A DNA stretch of 64,000 bases, from contig NZ_KB899695.1 in assembly GCF_000378445.1 (NCBI RefSeq), positions 62,001 to 126,000 on the forward strand, read 5' to 3'. Positions within the stretch are counted from its first letter, which is position 1. The number at the start of each line of letters is the position of its first letter. Shown here piece by piece: positions 52,629 through 62,889 of this stretch. This DNA is from Deinococcus aquatilis DSM 23025 (lineage in GTDB: Bacteria > Deinococcota > Deinococci > Deinococcales > Deinococcaceae). Position numbers and translations under genes: made by a program. The notes beneath the pieces are model-generated. The model searched no databases, was not told the origin of the DNA, and saw nothing but the letters and a program-made list of their open reading frames with translations.

Positions 52629-52663
52629 AGCAGGGCCAGAGATTTGAATTCTCTGGCCCTGCT
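52629..52663. terminator. Long perfect hairpin between convergent genes
   Basis: AGCAGGGCCAGAG (52629-52641) pairs perfectly with CTCTGGCCCTGCT (52651-52663). No strong T tract follows on either strand, but it lies between the convergent ends of the 52136 gene and gltA. Confidence 0.65.
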
Positions 52664-52681
52664 GTCTGGTGATGCCTGAGC

Positions 52682-53812
52682 TTAGCGGTCTTGCAGTTTC
52701 ACGTAATGCGCGTCTTTCTCGCCCGTGTACACGGCGTCAGGGCGCAGCAGGCGGTTGTCGCGGGTGTACTCGTTGACGCTGGCGCACCAGCCGCTGATGC
52801 GGGCCAGAGCGAAAATCGGCGTGAAGTATTCCTTGCGGATGCCGAGATCGCTGTAGACGGTGCCGCTGTAGAAATCCACGTTGGGGTAGATGCCCTTGGA
52901 GCCGATGCGGTCCACCACCGTTTTCTCGATGGTTTCGAGAATCTGGTAATAGGTGCTCTTGCCCTCTTTGTTGGCGACATGCTCGGCGTAGTCGCGCAGC
53001 ACGCGGGAACGGGGATCGAAGTATTTGTAGACGCGGTGGCCCACGCCCATGATCTTCTCTTTGCGGTCGAGTTTGCCGTTGATGTACTCGGCGGCCTTGT
53101 CGGGCGTGCCCACTTCGTCCAGCATGTCCATCACGGCTTCGTTGGCTCCGCCGTGCAGTGGTCCCTTCAGTGCACCGATGGCGGACACGATGCAGGAGTA
53201 GGTATCGCTGAGGGTCGAAGAGGTGGCGATGGCCGTGAAGGTACTGGCATTCATACCGTGATCGGCGTGCAGCACGAGGGCGATGTCAAACAGGCGGGCC
53301 TGTTCGGGAGTCGGCTCTTTGCCCGTCAGCATGTACAGGAAGTTGGCGGCGTGCGTCAGATCCATGCGCGGCGCGACGATCTCTTGACCTTCGCGGCTGC
53401 GGGCGCTGGCGGCGATGATGGTGGACATCTGGGCAATCAGGCGCACGCTGATGTCGTAACGGCCTTCAGGGGTGGTGTCCTCGGCCTGAGGGTCGAACAG
53501 CGCGAGGTAGCTGACCGCCGTGCGGAGCGTCTGCATCGGGTGGGCGTGGCGCGGAAAGGACGCGATCTCTTCGACCAGCTTTTCCGGGAGGGCGCGGTTG
53601 GCCCGCAGATCGGCGTCGAACTTCGCCAATTCTGCGGCTTTGGGCAGACGGGCGTGCAGCAGCGCAAAACTCAGTTCCTCGAAGGTACTGTTTTCGGCCC
53701 ATTCCTGAATGGGAATGCCCAGATGGGTGAGGATGCCCTCGGTTCCGTTGATAAAGGTCAGCTTGCTCTCGGTGAAGAGGACGCCTTCCAGCCCCTTGGC
53801 GATATCTGTCAT
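52682..53812 (-). CDS. gltA: Citrate synthase
   Basis: The enzyme condenses oxaloacetate and acetyl-CoA at the entry of the TCA cycle. The 376-residue length is that of the short (Gram-positive and archaeal) type without the N-terminal NADH-binding extension. Active-site motifs are LHADHGMNAS, GPLHGGANE, MGVGHRVYK and PNVDFYSG with the catalytic Asp. A TATGTT box lies 9 nt before the ATG. Confidence 0.97.
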   Translation of the reverse strand: MTDIAKGLEGVLFTESKLTFINGTEGILTHLGIPIQEWAENSTFEELSFALLHARLPKAAELAKFDADLRANRALPEKLVEEIASFPRHAHPMQTLRTAVSYLALFDPQAEDTTPEGRYDISVRLIAQMSTIIAASARSREGQEIVAPRMDLTHAANFLYMLTGKEPTPEQARLFDIALVLHADHGMNASTFTAIATSSTLSDTYSCIVSAIGALKGPLHGGANEAVMDMLDEVGTPDKAAEYINGKLDRKEKIMGVGHRVYKYFDPRSRVLRDYAEHVANKEGKSTYYQILETIEKTVVDRIGSKGIYPNVDFYSGTVYSDLGIRKEYFTPIFALARISGWCASVNEYTRDNRLLRPDAVYTGEKDAHYVKLQDR

Positions 53813-53966
53813 GTTGCGCCTAACATACCACCGGTCAGGGCAGCGGCGGTTCAGAAGCCCATCAGAAATCCGGTTCGTCCCCGCTGTGGTGACAACACTG
53901 ACCTGAAGAAACTCAATGGAAAAAGGCCAATCCTGGCTGGACTGGCCCTCCCTCCAATCCTCCAGC

Positions 53967-54698
53967 CTACTCGCGGGCGACGAGAATCACCGCGCAGCCG
54001 TCATGGTCTGCTGTGGTTTCCGTGGCCGTATCGATTTTGGCTTTCAGGTCTATGTAGCCCTTTTTCTTGAACACTGTGTTGGCCGTCAATTGGTCGGCCA
54101 GATTTTCACGGGCAATCATAAAGTTGTTGAAAGAATGACCCGGACTGGGCAGCAGCCGGAAATCTTCGGCACTCACTGCACCGATGAACACGTAACCGCC
54201 GCTGGTTTTGACCGGGCCGAACATACGCCCGTGATTGTTGCTCTTCCACCACGGGCCATCGCTGAAGGCCTCACCGCTTCCCTGCGGATATTGAGCGTAC
54301 AGGCGGCCATTCAGGTAGCCAAAATACCCGGTGCTGTGCCCACCCTTGGGACCGTAGCCCGCCTTATTCATACTCTCCAGCATCCGGGCGGTAGCCGCCT
54401 CAGGTGTGGGGGCGAATTTGTCGATCAGAATCACGTTCACGGGTTCGCGGAGGATGCGGCCTTTATATTTTTCTCCCAACCAGGTCGCATTTTTCAGGTC
54501 TCTGGTGATCATCCACAGGCCCATATCACCCACGTCGTCGATGCCCGCAAACACTTCTCCTGGGGCGGGTACAAACGTGGCTGGGCTGGGTGCGGGGCCG
54601 CCGCTCTGGGCTGGTGCACAGGCATTCAGCAGCAGAGCGGCAGACAGAACGACGGTAGTGGTGGCGAGGGTGGTCAGGGCAGAGCGGGGTCCGGGCAT
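53967..54698 (-). CDS. Lipoprotein of unknown function
   Basis: The ATG at 54698 has AAAGGA 6 nt upstream, giving 243 residues. The signal peptide ends in a lipobox (LLLNAC, Cys about 26), so the protein is membrane-anchored. The mature part includes WMITRDLKNATWLGEKYKGR, GYFGYLNGRLYAQYPQG and GPWWKSNNHGRMFGP, which are rich in aromatic residues and Gly, suggesting a beta-rich surface domain. I do not recognise the family. The frame continues upstream to 54809 without ribosome binding site support. Confidence 0.75.
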   Translation of the reverse strand: MPGPRSALTTLATTTVVLSAALLLNACAPAQSGGPAPSPATFVPAPGEVFAGIDDVGDMGLWMITRDLKNATWLGEKYKGRILREPVNVILIDKFAPTPEAATARMLESMNKAGYGPKGGHSTGYFGYLNGRLYAQYPQGSGEAFSDGPWWKSNNHGRMFGPVKTSGGYVFIGAVSAEDFRLLPSPGHSFNNFMIARENLADQLTANTVFKKKGYIDLKAKIDTATETTADHDGCAVILVARE

Positions 54699-55079
54699 GG
54701 TCATTCCTTTAGGCGCAGAGAGAAGAGAGGTGAGGTCGCGGCCAACACAGCGGGGGCACTGGTGAGGCCAGGCGTTGGGCCACTCATCGGGCCAGTGCCG
54801 AAGCCACACTGAATGCGTGGTTTATCACAGACACTTCTTCTAAAGTACCGCACAGCGGCCCCGGCTTTCTTGAGCTGGCAAAGGAATGAATCGCAGCCCA
54901 CAGCGGGGGACACTCGCACTTGGTTTGCGTGTGCTCAAGCGCCATCCTTTGGCGGTAAGGTAGCAGGACAAAAAACGAGGAACACCCAACCACAGAGCAA
55001 TCGACAGAACACGGATCGCCCGCCCGGTCAAACGTCACGGTAACGCTGAGGGGCGCGGATCAAAATAGGGAGTGTGAAG
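54699..55079. other. Divergent promoter region between the lipoprotein gene and the ccm operon
   Basis: No gene is seen. It must contain promoters for both directions, but I find no strong -35/-10 pair. AGGGAG at 55067-55072 is the ribosome binding site for ccmC. Confidence 0.4.
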
Positions 55080-55808
55080 ATGAAAGACCGCGTGACCACC
55101 CCACTGGGGGCCGTAACACTGCTGCTGCTGCTGGTGGCAGTGGGGCTGGGCCTCAGTTCGCCGCTGGACGTGAATCAGGGTTCTCTGGTGCGCCTGATGT
55201 TCGTGCATGTCCCCACCGCCTGGGTCAGTTACCTCGCTTACGGCGGCACGGGTCTGTTCGGGCTGCTGTACCTGATCACCCGGAAGCGCCGCTGGGACCG
55301 GCTGGCAATGGCAAGCGGAGAACTGGGCGTGCTGTTTACGGTGGCGACCATCGTGGGCGGGATGCTGTGGGCCAAGCCGACCTGGGGCACCTACTGGGTC
55401 TGGGACGCCCGCCTGACCACCACCGCCCTGAGCCTGGTCGTGTACGGCGGCTACCTGCTGATCCGCGCCATGATCGACGATCCCGAACGCCGCGCCCGCG
55501 TGTCGGCTGTGGTGGGCATCGTGGGCACGCTGTATGTGCCGATCAATTACATGGCCGTGGAGTGGTGGCGCGGCGTGCACCAGACGCAGACGCTCAAGCT
55601 GCTGGGCAAAGTTCGTTTCGACGCCGCGCCCATTTACGGCTGGGTGCTACTGATCGCCACTGCCGCCTTCACTCTGCTGTACATCTACCTGCTCCGGGTG
55701 CGCGGCATCGTGGCGGCCCGCGACGAGGCCCGCGAGGAACGCGAATTGATGAATGACCTACAGGGTGACCTGAACAGCCTGACCCCCCAGGGTGGTTTAC
55801 GTGGATAA
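55080..55808 (+). CDS. ccmC: Heme exporter / heme handling protein CcmC
   Basis: CcmC loads heme onto the chaperone CcmE in system I cytochrome c maturation. The protein has six membrane helices and the tryptophan-rich WWD motif in WGTYWVWDARLTTT, with flanking His residues (VHVPTAWVSY and YMAVEWWRGVHQT) that hold the heme. The ATG at 55080 has AGGGAG at ideal distance; a GTG at 55074 is the alternative. This is the first gene of the operon; ccmA and ccmB are not here. Confidence 0.95.
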   Translation: MKDRVTTPLGAVTLLLLLVAVGLGLSSPLDVNQGSLVRLMFVHVPTAWVSYLAYGGTGLFGLLYLITRKRRWDRLAMASGELGVLFTVATIVGGMLWAKPTWGTYWVWDARLTTTALSLVVYGGYLLIRAMIDDPERRARVSAVVGIVGTLYVPINYMAVEWWRGVHQTQTLKLLGKVRFDAAPIYGWVLLIATAAFTLLYIYLLRVRGIVAARDEAREERELMNDLQGDLNSLTPQGGLRG

Positions 55809-55992
55809 GTACGCCGTGTACGTGATCGTGGTGTATGTGGTGACGCTGCTCTTGCTGGGCGCGTATCTGGTGTGGCTGGCCCAACGCCTACGGGCCACCC
55901 GGAATGAGGCTGGATTGACCGAACAGGTCAGAGCTACCAGCACTCCGGGCAACCAAACTTCTAGCCGCCAAACTCCAGGAAAGAGAGGCTGA
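55801..55992 (+). CDS. ccmD: CcmD-like small membrane protein
   Basis: The 63-residue product starts at the GTG at 55801, overlapping the end of ccmC by 8 nt. It has a single membrane helix (YAVYVIVVYVVTLLLLGAYL, about 4-23) and a basic, polar tail (RLRATRNE...), the topology of CcmD, which helps release holo-CcmE from CcmC. CcmD proteins have little sequence conservation; the call is by position, size and topology. Confidence 0.8.
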   Translation: MDKYAVYVIVVYVVTLLLLGAYLVWLAQRLRATRNEAGLTEQVRATSTPGNQTSSRQTPGKRG

Positions 55993-55993
55993 A

Positions 55994-56470
55994 ATGACCG
56001 TTCCTTCGTCTCCCCCCTCCTCATCGCCGCTGCCGCCCGCCCGCCGCCGCAAGCGCAGCCCGCTGCCTGTGGTGCTGGGCGTGGTGGCGCTGGTGGGCCT
56101 GACCGGATTTATCGCCTTTGGAAACCTGGGCAAGAGTTTGGAATATTTTGTGACCCCCAGCGAGTACCTTCAGCAGCGCACAGAGCTGGAGGGCCGCCCC
56201 ATCCGCATCGGCGGGCTGGTGAAGGCCGTGCAGTACAACCCGCAGACGCTGGACCTGAGATTTACGGTCAGCGACGGCGGGGCCAGCTTTCCCGTGACCT
56301 ACAACGGCGCAGTCAGCGACCTGTTCAAGGAAAATCAGGGCGTGGTGGTGCGCGGTGAATTTACGGGCGATACCTTCCATGCGCGTGAACTGGTGGTCAA
56401 GCACAGCGAGGAATACAACGTGCCGAAAACCCAGGCCGAACTGAAAGACCTGCTTCAGCGCACCGAATGA
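55994..56470 (+). CDS. ccmE: Periplasmic heme chaperone CcmE
   Basis: CcmE binds heme covalently and passes it to CcmF/H. The 158-residue protein has an N-terminal anchor (about 23-43), an OB-fold (YFVTPSEY...IRIGGLVK...VVVRGEF) and the heme-binding motif [11 protein letters not shown] with His at about 137 and Tyr at about 141, matching the HxxxY pattern. It starts 1 nt after the ccmD stop. Confidence 0.95.
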   Translation: MTVPSSPPSSSPLPPARRRKRSPLPVVLGVVALVGLTGFIAFGNLGKSLEYFVTPSEYLQQRTELEGRPIRIGGLVKAVQYNPQTLDLRFTVSDGGASFPVTYNGAVSDLFKENQGVVVRGEFTGDTFHARELVVKHSEEYNVPKTQAELKDLLQRTE

Positions 56471-56489
56471 GGTCGATACGGAAGTCTCT

Positions 56490-58490
<2,001 letters not shown>

Positions 58491-58497
58491 AAACCCT

Positions 58498-58577
58498 GAG
58501 TGGTGAGTAGGCAGTGGGAAGAGCAACGGCAGAAAAAGAGTTTGACAGCCACCCTTCGATCCTCGCCCAGCTTCCGC
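58498..58577 (+). repeat. Heptamer repeat with longer conserved flank
   Basis: GAGTGGTGAGTAGGCAGTGG begins a degenerate heptamer block between ccmF and ccmG. The following 50 bp, ending in ACCCTTCGAT, resembles the sequence after the copy at 30301, so the repeat may be about 70-80 bp long. Confidence 0.5.
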
Positions 58578-58621
58578 AGGGGGCGAGGGCACAGACCAGA
58601 GAACCTGACAGAGAGAACCTG

Positions 58622-59200
58622 ATGACTGACTCCAGCACACCCACATCCAAATCCGTACCCGCACCCACCTGGCGGCGTTTTGTTCCGCCCCTGCTGGCGG
58701 CCTCGCTGGTGGCTGTGCTGGGAGTGGCCCTGCTCAGCCCTGCCCGCAACAACACGGACGGCGGCCCGCTGATCGGCAAACCCGCGCCCGCGTTCGCGCT
58801 CAAGACGCTGGACGGCTCGACCCTGAGTCTGGCCTCACTGAAGGGGCGGCCCGTGGTGGTCAATTTCTGGGCCTCCTGGTGCGCTCCGTGCCGCGAGGAA
58901 GCGCCGCTGTTCCGTGAACTGAGTACCCGTCAGACGGCGGGAACCGGTCTGGCGGTGGTCGGCGTGCTGTTTCAGGAGACCAGCGAGAAGAGCGCCCGCG
59001 ACTTTATCCGCGAATACGCGCTGGCCTACCCCAATCTGCAAGACCCCGGCATCAAAACGGGCATCAATTACGGTGTCAGCGGCATTCCTGAAACCGTGTT
59101 CATCGACGCTTCCGGCATGGTGAAGCACATGGACAGAGGCGGCCTGACCCGCGAGCGGCTGAATGTGGGGCTGGAAAAAATCGGGGTGAAGGGGATTTGA
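58622..59200 (+). CDS. ccmG: Thiol:disulfide reductase CcmG (DsbE/TlpA-like)
   Basis: From the ATG at 58622 the product is 192 residues, with a membrane anchor (about 20-40) and a thioredoxin fold facing the periplasm. The active site is WCAPC (C87 and C90), and the cis-Pro segment GIPETVFID is intact. It keeps the apocytochrome heme-binding cysteines reduced. The open frame extends upstream to 58514 through a heptamer repeat and is not coding there. Confidence 0.95.
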   Translation: MTDSSTPTSKSVPAPTWRRFVPPLLAASLVAVLGVALLSPARNNTDGGPLIGKPAPAFALKTLDGSTLSLASLKGRPVVVNFWASWCAPCREEAPLFRELSTRQTAGTGLAVVGVLFQETSEKSARDFIREYALAYPNLQDPGIKTGINYGVSGIPETVFIDASGMVKHMDRGGLTRERLNVGLEKIGVKGI

Positions 59201-59733
59201 GGGGGGCTGTGGGGGGTAGGAGGTGGGATGTAGGAAGGGCGTTGGCACTGGCTTTCGCGCTGGGCGCTTCTGCCCTGGCCGCCGCACCCCTCACGCCGCA
59301 GCAGGAAGCGCAGGTGCGGCAGATCGCCGTGAATATCCGCTGCCCGATCTGTACGGGCGTGCCCATCACCGAAAGTACCAACGACATCAGCCGCGAGATG
59401 CTGCGCGACGTGCGCGAACAGGTGGCCGCCGGACGCTCGGCGCGGGATGTGTACGCCTACTTTTCGGCGCGGTACGGCAATTTCGTGTTGCTGGATCCGC
59501 CCAAAGAGGGCAGTAACCTGCTGCTGTGGGGTGCGCCACTGGCGGCTCTGGGCGGCGGCGGCGCGGTGTTGTGGCTGTTTTTGCGGCGCAGGCAGAATGC
59601 GGCGGCTCCGGCCCCCCTGACCGAAGCCGCCGCCGATGAACCCTTCGACCCCTTTCTGGCACAGGTTCGGCGCGATCTGGGCCAAAGCAGTACAGACAGA
59701 AGCAATCCAGGCAGAAACGGGGGCAACCCATGA
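59197..59733 (+). CDS. ccmH: CcmH-type cytochrome c maturation protein
   Basis: The domain is recognised by [21 protein letters not shown] (split motif; Cys pair about 49 and 52), [23 protein letters not shown] and a second membrane helix ([22 protein letters not shown]). CcmH reduces the apocytochrome and hands it to CcmF. Its motif is usually LRCxxCQ; here it is RCPICTG. The start is unclear: TTG 59197 (overlapping the ccmG stop), GTG 59209 or TTG 59242 after GGAAGGG; the last gives the best signal peptide. Confidence 0.88.
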   Translation: MRGAVGGRRWDVGRALALAFALGASALAAAPLTPQQEAQVRQIAVNIRCPICTGVPITESTNDISREMLRDVREQVAAGRSARDVYAYFSARYGNFVLLDPPKEGSNLLLWGAPLAALGGGGAVLWLFLRRRQNAAAPAPLTEAAADEPFDPFLAQVRRDLGQSSTDRSNPGRNGGNP

Positions 59734-60776
59734 TCCTGAGCGTGCTGCTATTGGTGCTGATCGTGGGCGCGGCGCTGCTGCTGATGCTGTCTCCCCTGCG
59801 GCAAGGCACCCCCGATGACCCCGACGCTCCCGAACGTACTCGGCTGCTGACCGAACGAGACCGGCTCTATACCGAACTGGCCGCACTGCATGAGGACGAC
59901 CCCAAACGCCCTGACCTGGAGCGCCGCGCCGCCCTGACCCTGCGCGGGCTGGACGCCCTGCCGCCCGCCGTACAGGGCAACGCCCGGCGCACGGGCCGAC
60001 TGGCCCTGATCGGCGTGGGTGTCATGGCCCTGCTGACGGTGGCCGGAGCCTTGACCTTCGTTCCGCGCTGGCAATTGGCCGCCCTGAATGCAGACGAATC
60101 TCGGAACGTGCAGGCGGTCCTTGAGTTGCCGGGATTGCGCCGCGCCGCCGAACGCACAGATACGGACGCCGCTTACATGGCGTGGGGCAAGGCCGCCTTC
60201 GATTCCGGGCAATACGATCAGGCGGTCACGGCCTACGGAAATGCCCTCAAGCAAAATCCCCGCCAGCCCGAAGCCCTGCGCCGACTGGGCATCTTGCTGC
60301 TGACTCGCGGCGAGCAGACCGGACAGAAGATCAGTGATGCCGACGCCGAACGCGCCACGCTGCTGATTCGCACGGCGGCGCAGTTGGCCCCCAGAGAGGC
60401 CGAATCCCAGTTGTTGCTGGGCTTTGCGCTGGCCCGCTACGGACAGGACGACGCGGCCCTCACCGCGCTGGAAAGCTACCGCACCCTTGACCCCAAGGGG
60501 CGCGACGCCGATGAGCTGATCACGGCCATCCGCGCCCGCCAGAACGACAGCGACCCGGCCCTGCGCGTGTACGCGGCCAGTTGTGCCAGTTGCCACGGCG
60601 CGGCGGGCGGCGGCGGCATCGGCCCCAGCCTGCGGGCGTCTCGCCTGACACGGGAATCTCTGAAAGCCGTGACCTTGCAGGGACGCGGAGCCATGCCCGC
60701 CTTTCCCAATCTCAGTGCTGCTGAATTGACCGGGCTGCTGGACCTGATGGAGAAGTGGCAAGAAGAGGGCCAGTGA
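59730..60776 (+). CDS. CcmI-like TPR protein fused to a cytochrome c domain
   Basis: The 348-residue product starts with a membrane helix (about 3-22), a charged coiled region, a second helix (about 90-110), then TPR-like repeats (about 135-260: [28 protein letters not shown]) as in CcmI, which binds apocytochrome c. The last 75 residues form a small c-type cytochrome: heme motif CASCH at 285-289 and axial Met in RGAMPAFP (about 323). So an assembly factor carries its own heme domain. It overlaps ccmH and the Rieske gene. Confidence 0.88.
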   Translation: MILSVLLLVLIVGAALLLMLSPLRQGTPDDPDAPERTRLLTERDRLYTELAALHEDDPKRPDLERRAALTLRGLDALPPAVQGNARRTGRLALIGVGVMALLTVAGALTFVPRWQLAALNADESRNVQAVLELPGLRRAAERTDTDAAYMAWGKAAFDSGQYDQAVTAYGNALKQNPRQPEALRRLGILLLTRGEQTGQKISDADAERATLLIRTAAQLAPREAESQLLLGFALARYGQDDAALTALESYRTLDPKGRDADELITAIRARQNDSDPALRVYAASCASCHGAAGGGGIGPSLRASRLTRESLKAVTLQGRGAMPAFPNLSAAELTGLLDLMEKWQEEGQ

Positions 60777-61357
60777 GCCGACTGGAAGGCCGCCGTATCC
60801 TGTCGCGCCGCGCCCTGCTGGAGCGGTGGTGGCTGCTGCCGGTGGCCGGAACCGTCGGCGCGTTCGGCTACATGGGCTGGTACGGCTCCCGCGTGCTGCT
60901 GGGCAAACAACAGGTCGGCCCGCCTGAATTCGTGTCAGGCACGCCGCAACGGGTCGCGGCCCTGTCTGAACTGACACAGGACTGGGCCGAGGTGAACTTC
61001 AACTATGACCGGCGACCCTGTACCGTGCTGCGTGTGCCCACTGCGGTGGCGGGCGGCCTCAGCGTGGGCGGGCAACATTACGCGGCCTATTCGCGCATCT
61101 GCACCCATCTGGGCTGCACCGTGAATCTGGTCCGCGACCCGGAAGTCCTGGCCTTCGCCTTCAATTACCGCCCCCCACCCGACGCCAACCATCCGCAACT
61201 GGGCTGCCGCTGCCATTACAGCGTGTTTGACCCCTTGCAGGCAGGCGAGGCCGTGTTCGGCAAGGCAAACGGCCCGCTGCCCCGCGTGCGACTGGAAGTG
61301 CGCGGCCAAGAGCTGTACGCCACGGGCATAGAATCTGCGCCACAATCGGGCCAATAG
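60773..61357 (+). CDS. Rieske 2Fe-2S protein
   Basis: The GTG at 60773 overlaps the upstream stop (GTGA) and gives 194 residues. The N-terminus has a twin-arginine-like sequence ([11 protein letters not shown]) and one membrane helix (about 21-40). The cluster motifs are CTHLGC (110-115) and CRCHYS (145-150), with the expected spacing and a [14 protein letters not shown] ending. It is probably the Rieske subunit of a quinol:cytochrome c reductase; the cytochrome b gene is not in the window. Location after the maturation genes fits a shared respiratory unit. Confidence 0.93.
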   Translation: MSRLEGRRILSRRALLERWWLLPVAGTVGAFGYMGWYGSRVLLGKQQVGPPEFVSGTPQRVAALSELTQDWAEVNFNYDRRPCTVLRVPTAVAGGLSVGGQHYAAYSRICTHLGCTVNLVRDPEVLAFAFNYRPPPDANHPQLGCRCHYSVFDPLQAGEAVFGKANGPLPRVRLEVRGQELYATGIESAPQSGQ

Positions 61358-61378
61358 CAACACGCTGTGCGGCGGGCA

Positions 61379-61384
61379 TAACAT
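61379..61384 (+). promoter_or_regulatory. -10 box of the KTSC gene (leaderless type)
   Basis: TAACAT ends 6 nt before the ATG at 61391. Confidence 0.6.
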
Positions 61385-61390
61385 ACTTCT

Positions 61391-61624
61391 ATGAGCGTCC
61401 CACTCTTGCCTGTGGAATCCAGCATGATCACCCATGTAGGCTACGACCCCGCCACCCAAACCCTGACAGTGTTGTTTGGAAACGCCAAATTATACGAGTA
61501 CAGCGAGGTCGAACCAGAGATGTACGAAGCGTTGATGGCGTCTTCTTCCAAGGGCAGTTTTATGAGAAACGAGATCATCGACTGTTACCCTACCCGACTC
61601 GTCAAGAAGCAGGGCCGCCGCTGA
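61391..61624 (+). CDS. KTSC domain-containing protein
   Basis: The 77-residue protein matches the KTSC family: VESSMITHVGYDPATQTLTV, F-x-x-x-x-x-YEYSEVEPEMYEALMASSSKGSFM and NEIIDCYPTRLV. The family is a small beta-rich domain, often encoded as a stand-alone protein in bacteria and phages, with a suspected nucleic-acid-related role. The next gene overlaps its stop. Confidence 0.87.
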   Translation: MSVPLLPVESSMITHVGYDPATQTLTVLFGNAKLYEYSEVEPEMYEALMASSSKGSFMRNEIIDCYPTRLVKKQGRR

Positions 61625-62118
61625 ATCCCCTGACCATCTCTCACGGCGATGTACAGACCGCCTCCGCAATCCTGATGGCCTCTGCCGAAGCGCTGGCGGC
61701 ACGCGGCCAACCGCTGTGGCCCGCACAAAGTCTGACGCCTGAACGCCTGGCGCGGTACTATCCCGATTCGGGCTGGCGTGTGGCCTGGCAGGGGGATCAG
61801 GCCGTCGGCGCTTATGTGCTGCTGGAACAAGACCCGCCTTTCTGGCCCGATGACGCACCGGGAACGGCCCGGTATCTGCACAAGCTGGCCGTGCATCCTG
61901 CCGCACAGGGAGGCGGTTTGGCGCGGCGGCTGCTGGCCGAAGCCGTACAGGAAACGCGCCGCGCAGGCGTGCCCTACTTGCGGCTGGACACTGCCTCAGA
62001 CCGGGCCAAATTGCGGGCACTGTACGAGAATTTCGGATTTCAGAACGTGGGAGAGCGGCAGGTCGGGGCCTACCACGTGGTGCTGTACAGCCTGAATGTG
62101 ATGGATTCTGGACTCTAA
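61621..62118 (+). CDS. GNAT family N-acetyltransferase
   Basis: The frame carries a full GNAT fold only if it begins before the first ATG (61675): LTISHGDVQTASAILMASAEALAARG is the usual first strand and helix. The likely start is CTG at 61621 (overlapping the KTSC stop) or CTG at 61630. Motif A reads LAVHPAAQGGGLARRLLAEAV (Q/R-x-x-G-x-G/A variant), then LRLDTASDRAKLRALYENFGF. With the 61675 ATG it would lack its first strand. The substrate is unknown. Confidence 0.8.
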   Translation: MNPLTISHGDVQTASAILMASAEALAARGQPLWPAQSLTPERLARYYPDSGWRVAWQGDQAVGAYVLLEQDPPFWPDDAPGTARYLHKLAVHPAAQGGGLARRLLAEAVQETRRAGVPYLRLDTASDRAKLRALYENFGFQNVGERQVGAYHVVLYSLNVMDSGL

Positions 62119-62140
62119 GCCCGCTCAGACGGAATCCATC

Positions 62141-62428
62141 TCAGCTGCCCCGCCCCACCAGTTCGCTGCCCTTCAGAACCGTGCGCTGGAAGGTGTGCAG
62201 CGCGTCTACCTGAGCCTGCATATGGGCGATGCTGCCGCGCACCAGTTCAAACTCGGCGGGGGTCGTCCAGCCGGGGCGCGGAATCAGCTTCAGCAGGCGC
62301 TCCAGCGAATCCGACGCGGCCAGTTCGCGCAGGCTCAGGCGCAAGGCCCGGACTTCACGGGTCAGCGTTTTGATGTCGTGCAGGGTGTCTGAGGGATGGG
62401 GCTGGGTGGGGGCAGTGGATGCAGTCAT
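62141..62428 (-). CDS. Small coiled-coil protein of unknown function
   Basis: The 95-residue product has a strong Shine-Dalgarno (GGAGGAAG) before its ATG. After a Pro/Thr-rich start, residues 15-50 form a heptad-like helix (LHDIKTLTREVRALRLSLRELA), then LLKLIPRPGWTTPAEFELVRG and a second helix (IAHMQAQVDALHTFQRTVLKG). No family is recognised. Confidence 0.65.
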   Translation of the reverse strand: MTASTAPTQPHPSDTLHDIKTLTREVRALRLSLRELAASDSLERLLKLIPRPGWTTPAEFELVRGSIAHMQAQVDALHTFQRTVLKGSELVGRGS

Positions 62429-62612
62429 GGCACTTCCTCCGAAGGGTAAAGTTGGCCCGCGCCTCCGCTTCCAATTCAGCTTGGCCCGCGCCTGACCTCA
62501 TCATCGTCACACGGCATGATCAGGCCATGATCAGCCCGGAGACTGGGCGCACCTGTCTGACCGACGCTCTTTTCTCTGAGCCGCGCCGCGCTAGACTGCT
62601 CAGCGTCGTGCC
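62429..62612. other. Intergenic region with the metH promoter
   Basis: No gene is seen. TAGACT at 62592-62597 is a plausible -10 box (weak -35), so the leader RNA would start at about 62604, just before the riboswitch. Confidence 0.45.
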
Positions 62613-62760
62613 CCCGCACGGCCATCCCACAGAGCGCCGAAGGGTTTTTTCTGCCCTGTGATGGCGCGGCAACCGGCCTTCATCACGGCATTCGGTGCCC
62701 CAAAAGAAAGGCTTTGCCGCAAGGGCGCCGACGATGGCGCGGCGGCAAGCAGATGGCCCA
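62613..62760 (+). promoter_or_regulatory. SAM-I (S-box) riboswitch upstream of metH
   Basis: The aptamer core is readable in order: P1 GGCCATC (62620-62626) pairing with GATGGCC (62752-62758); AGAG (62631-62634); GAAGGG; GCCC then TGTGATGG (kink-turn region); GGCAACC (62668-62674); GGTGCC (62694-62699); a strong P4 hairpin TTGCCGC/GCGGCAA (62714-62748); and AGATGG joining P1. These match the S-box consensus, which binds S-adenosylmethionine and lowers methionine-synthesis gene expression. The expression platform lacks a T tract; a hairpin at 62796-62825 may act at translation. Confidence 0.82.
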
Positions 62761-62835
62761 CAGGCGGCGCAAAAGAGCGCATACGTTGCATAAGCGGGCA
62801 GTGAACACCAAACAGGTGCTGACCCGGCCACAAGA

Positions 62836-62887
62836 TTGAACCCAGAAGGTTGAATCGAGCAGAGTGAATCCAGAAGGTTGAATGAGG
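62836..62887 (+). repeat. 14-bp tandem repeat just before the metH start
   Basis: Four units follow each other: TTGAACCCAGAAGG, TTGAATCGAGCAGA, GTGAATCCAGAAGG and a partial TTGAATGAGG. Each holds a Shine-Dalgarno-like AGAAGG or GAGG. The last unit supplies the GAGG before the ATG at 62890. Confidence 0.7.
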
Positions 62888-62889
62888 TG

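Noticed and set aside
62613..62889. Cobalamin riboswitch before metH
   Set aside because: Expected because MetH uses B12, but the B12-box and GCCACTG elements are absent while the SAM-I core is present in order.
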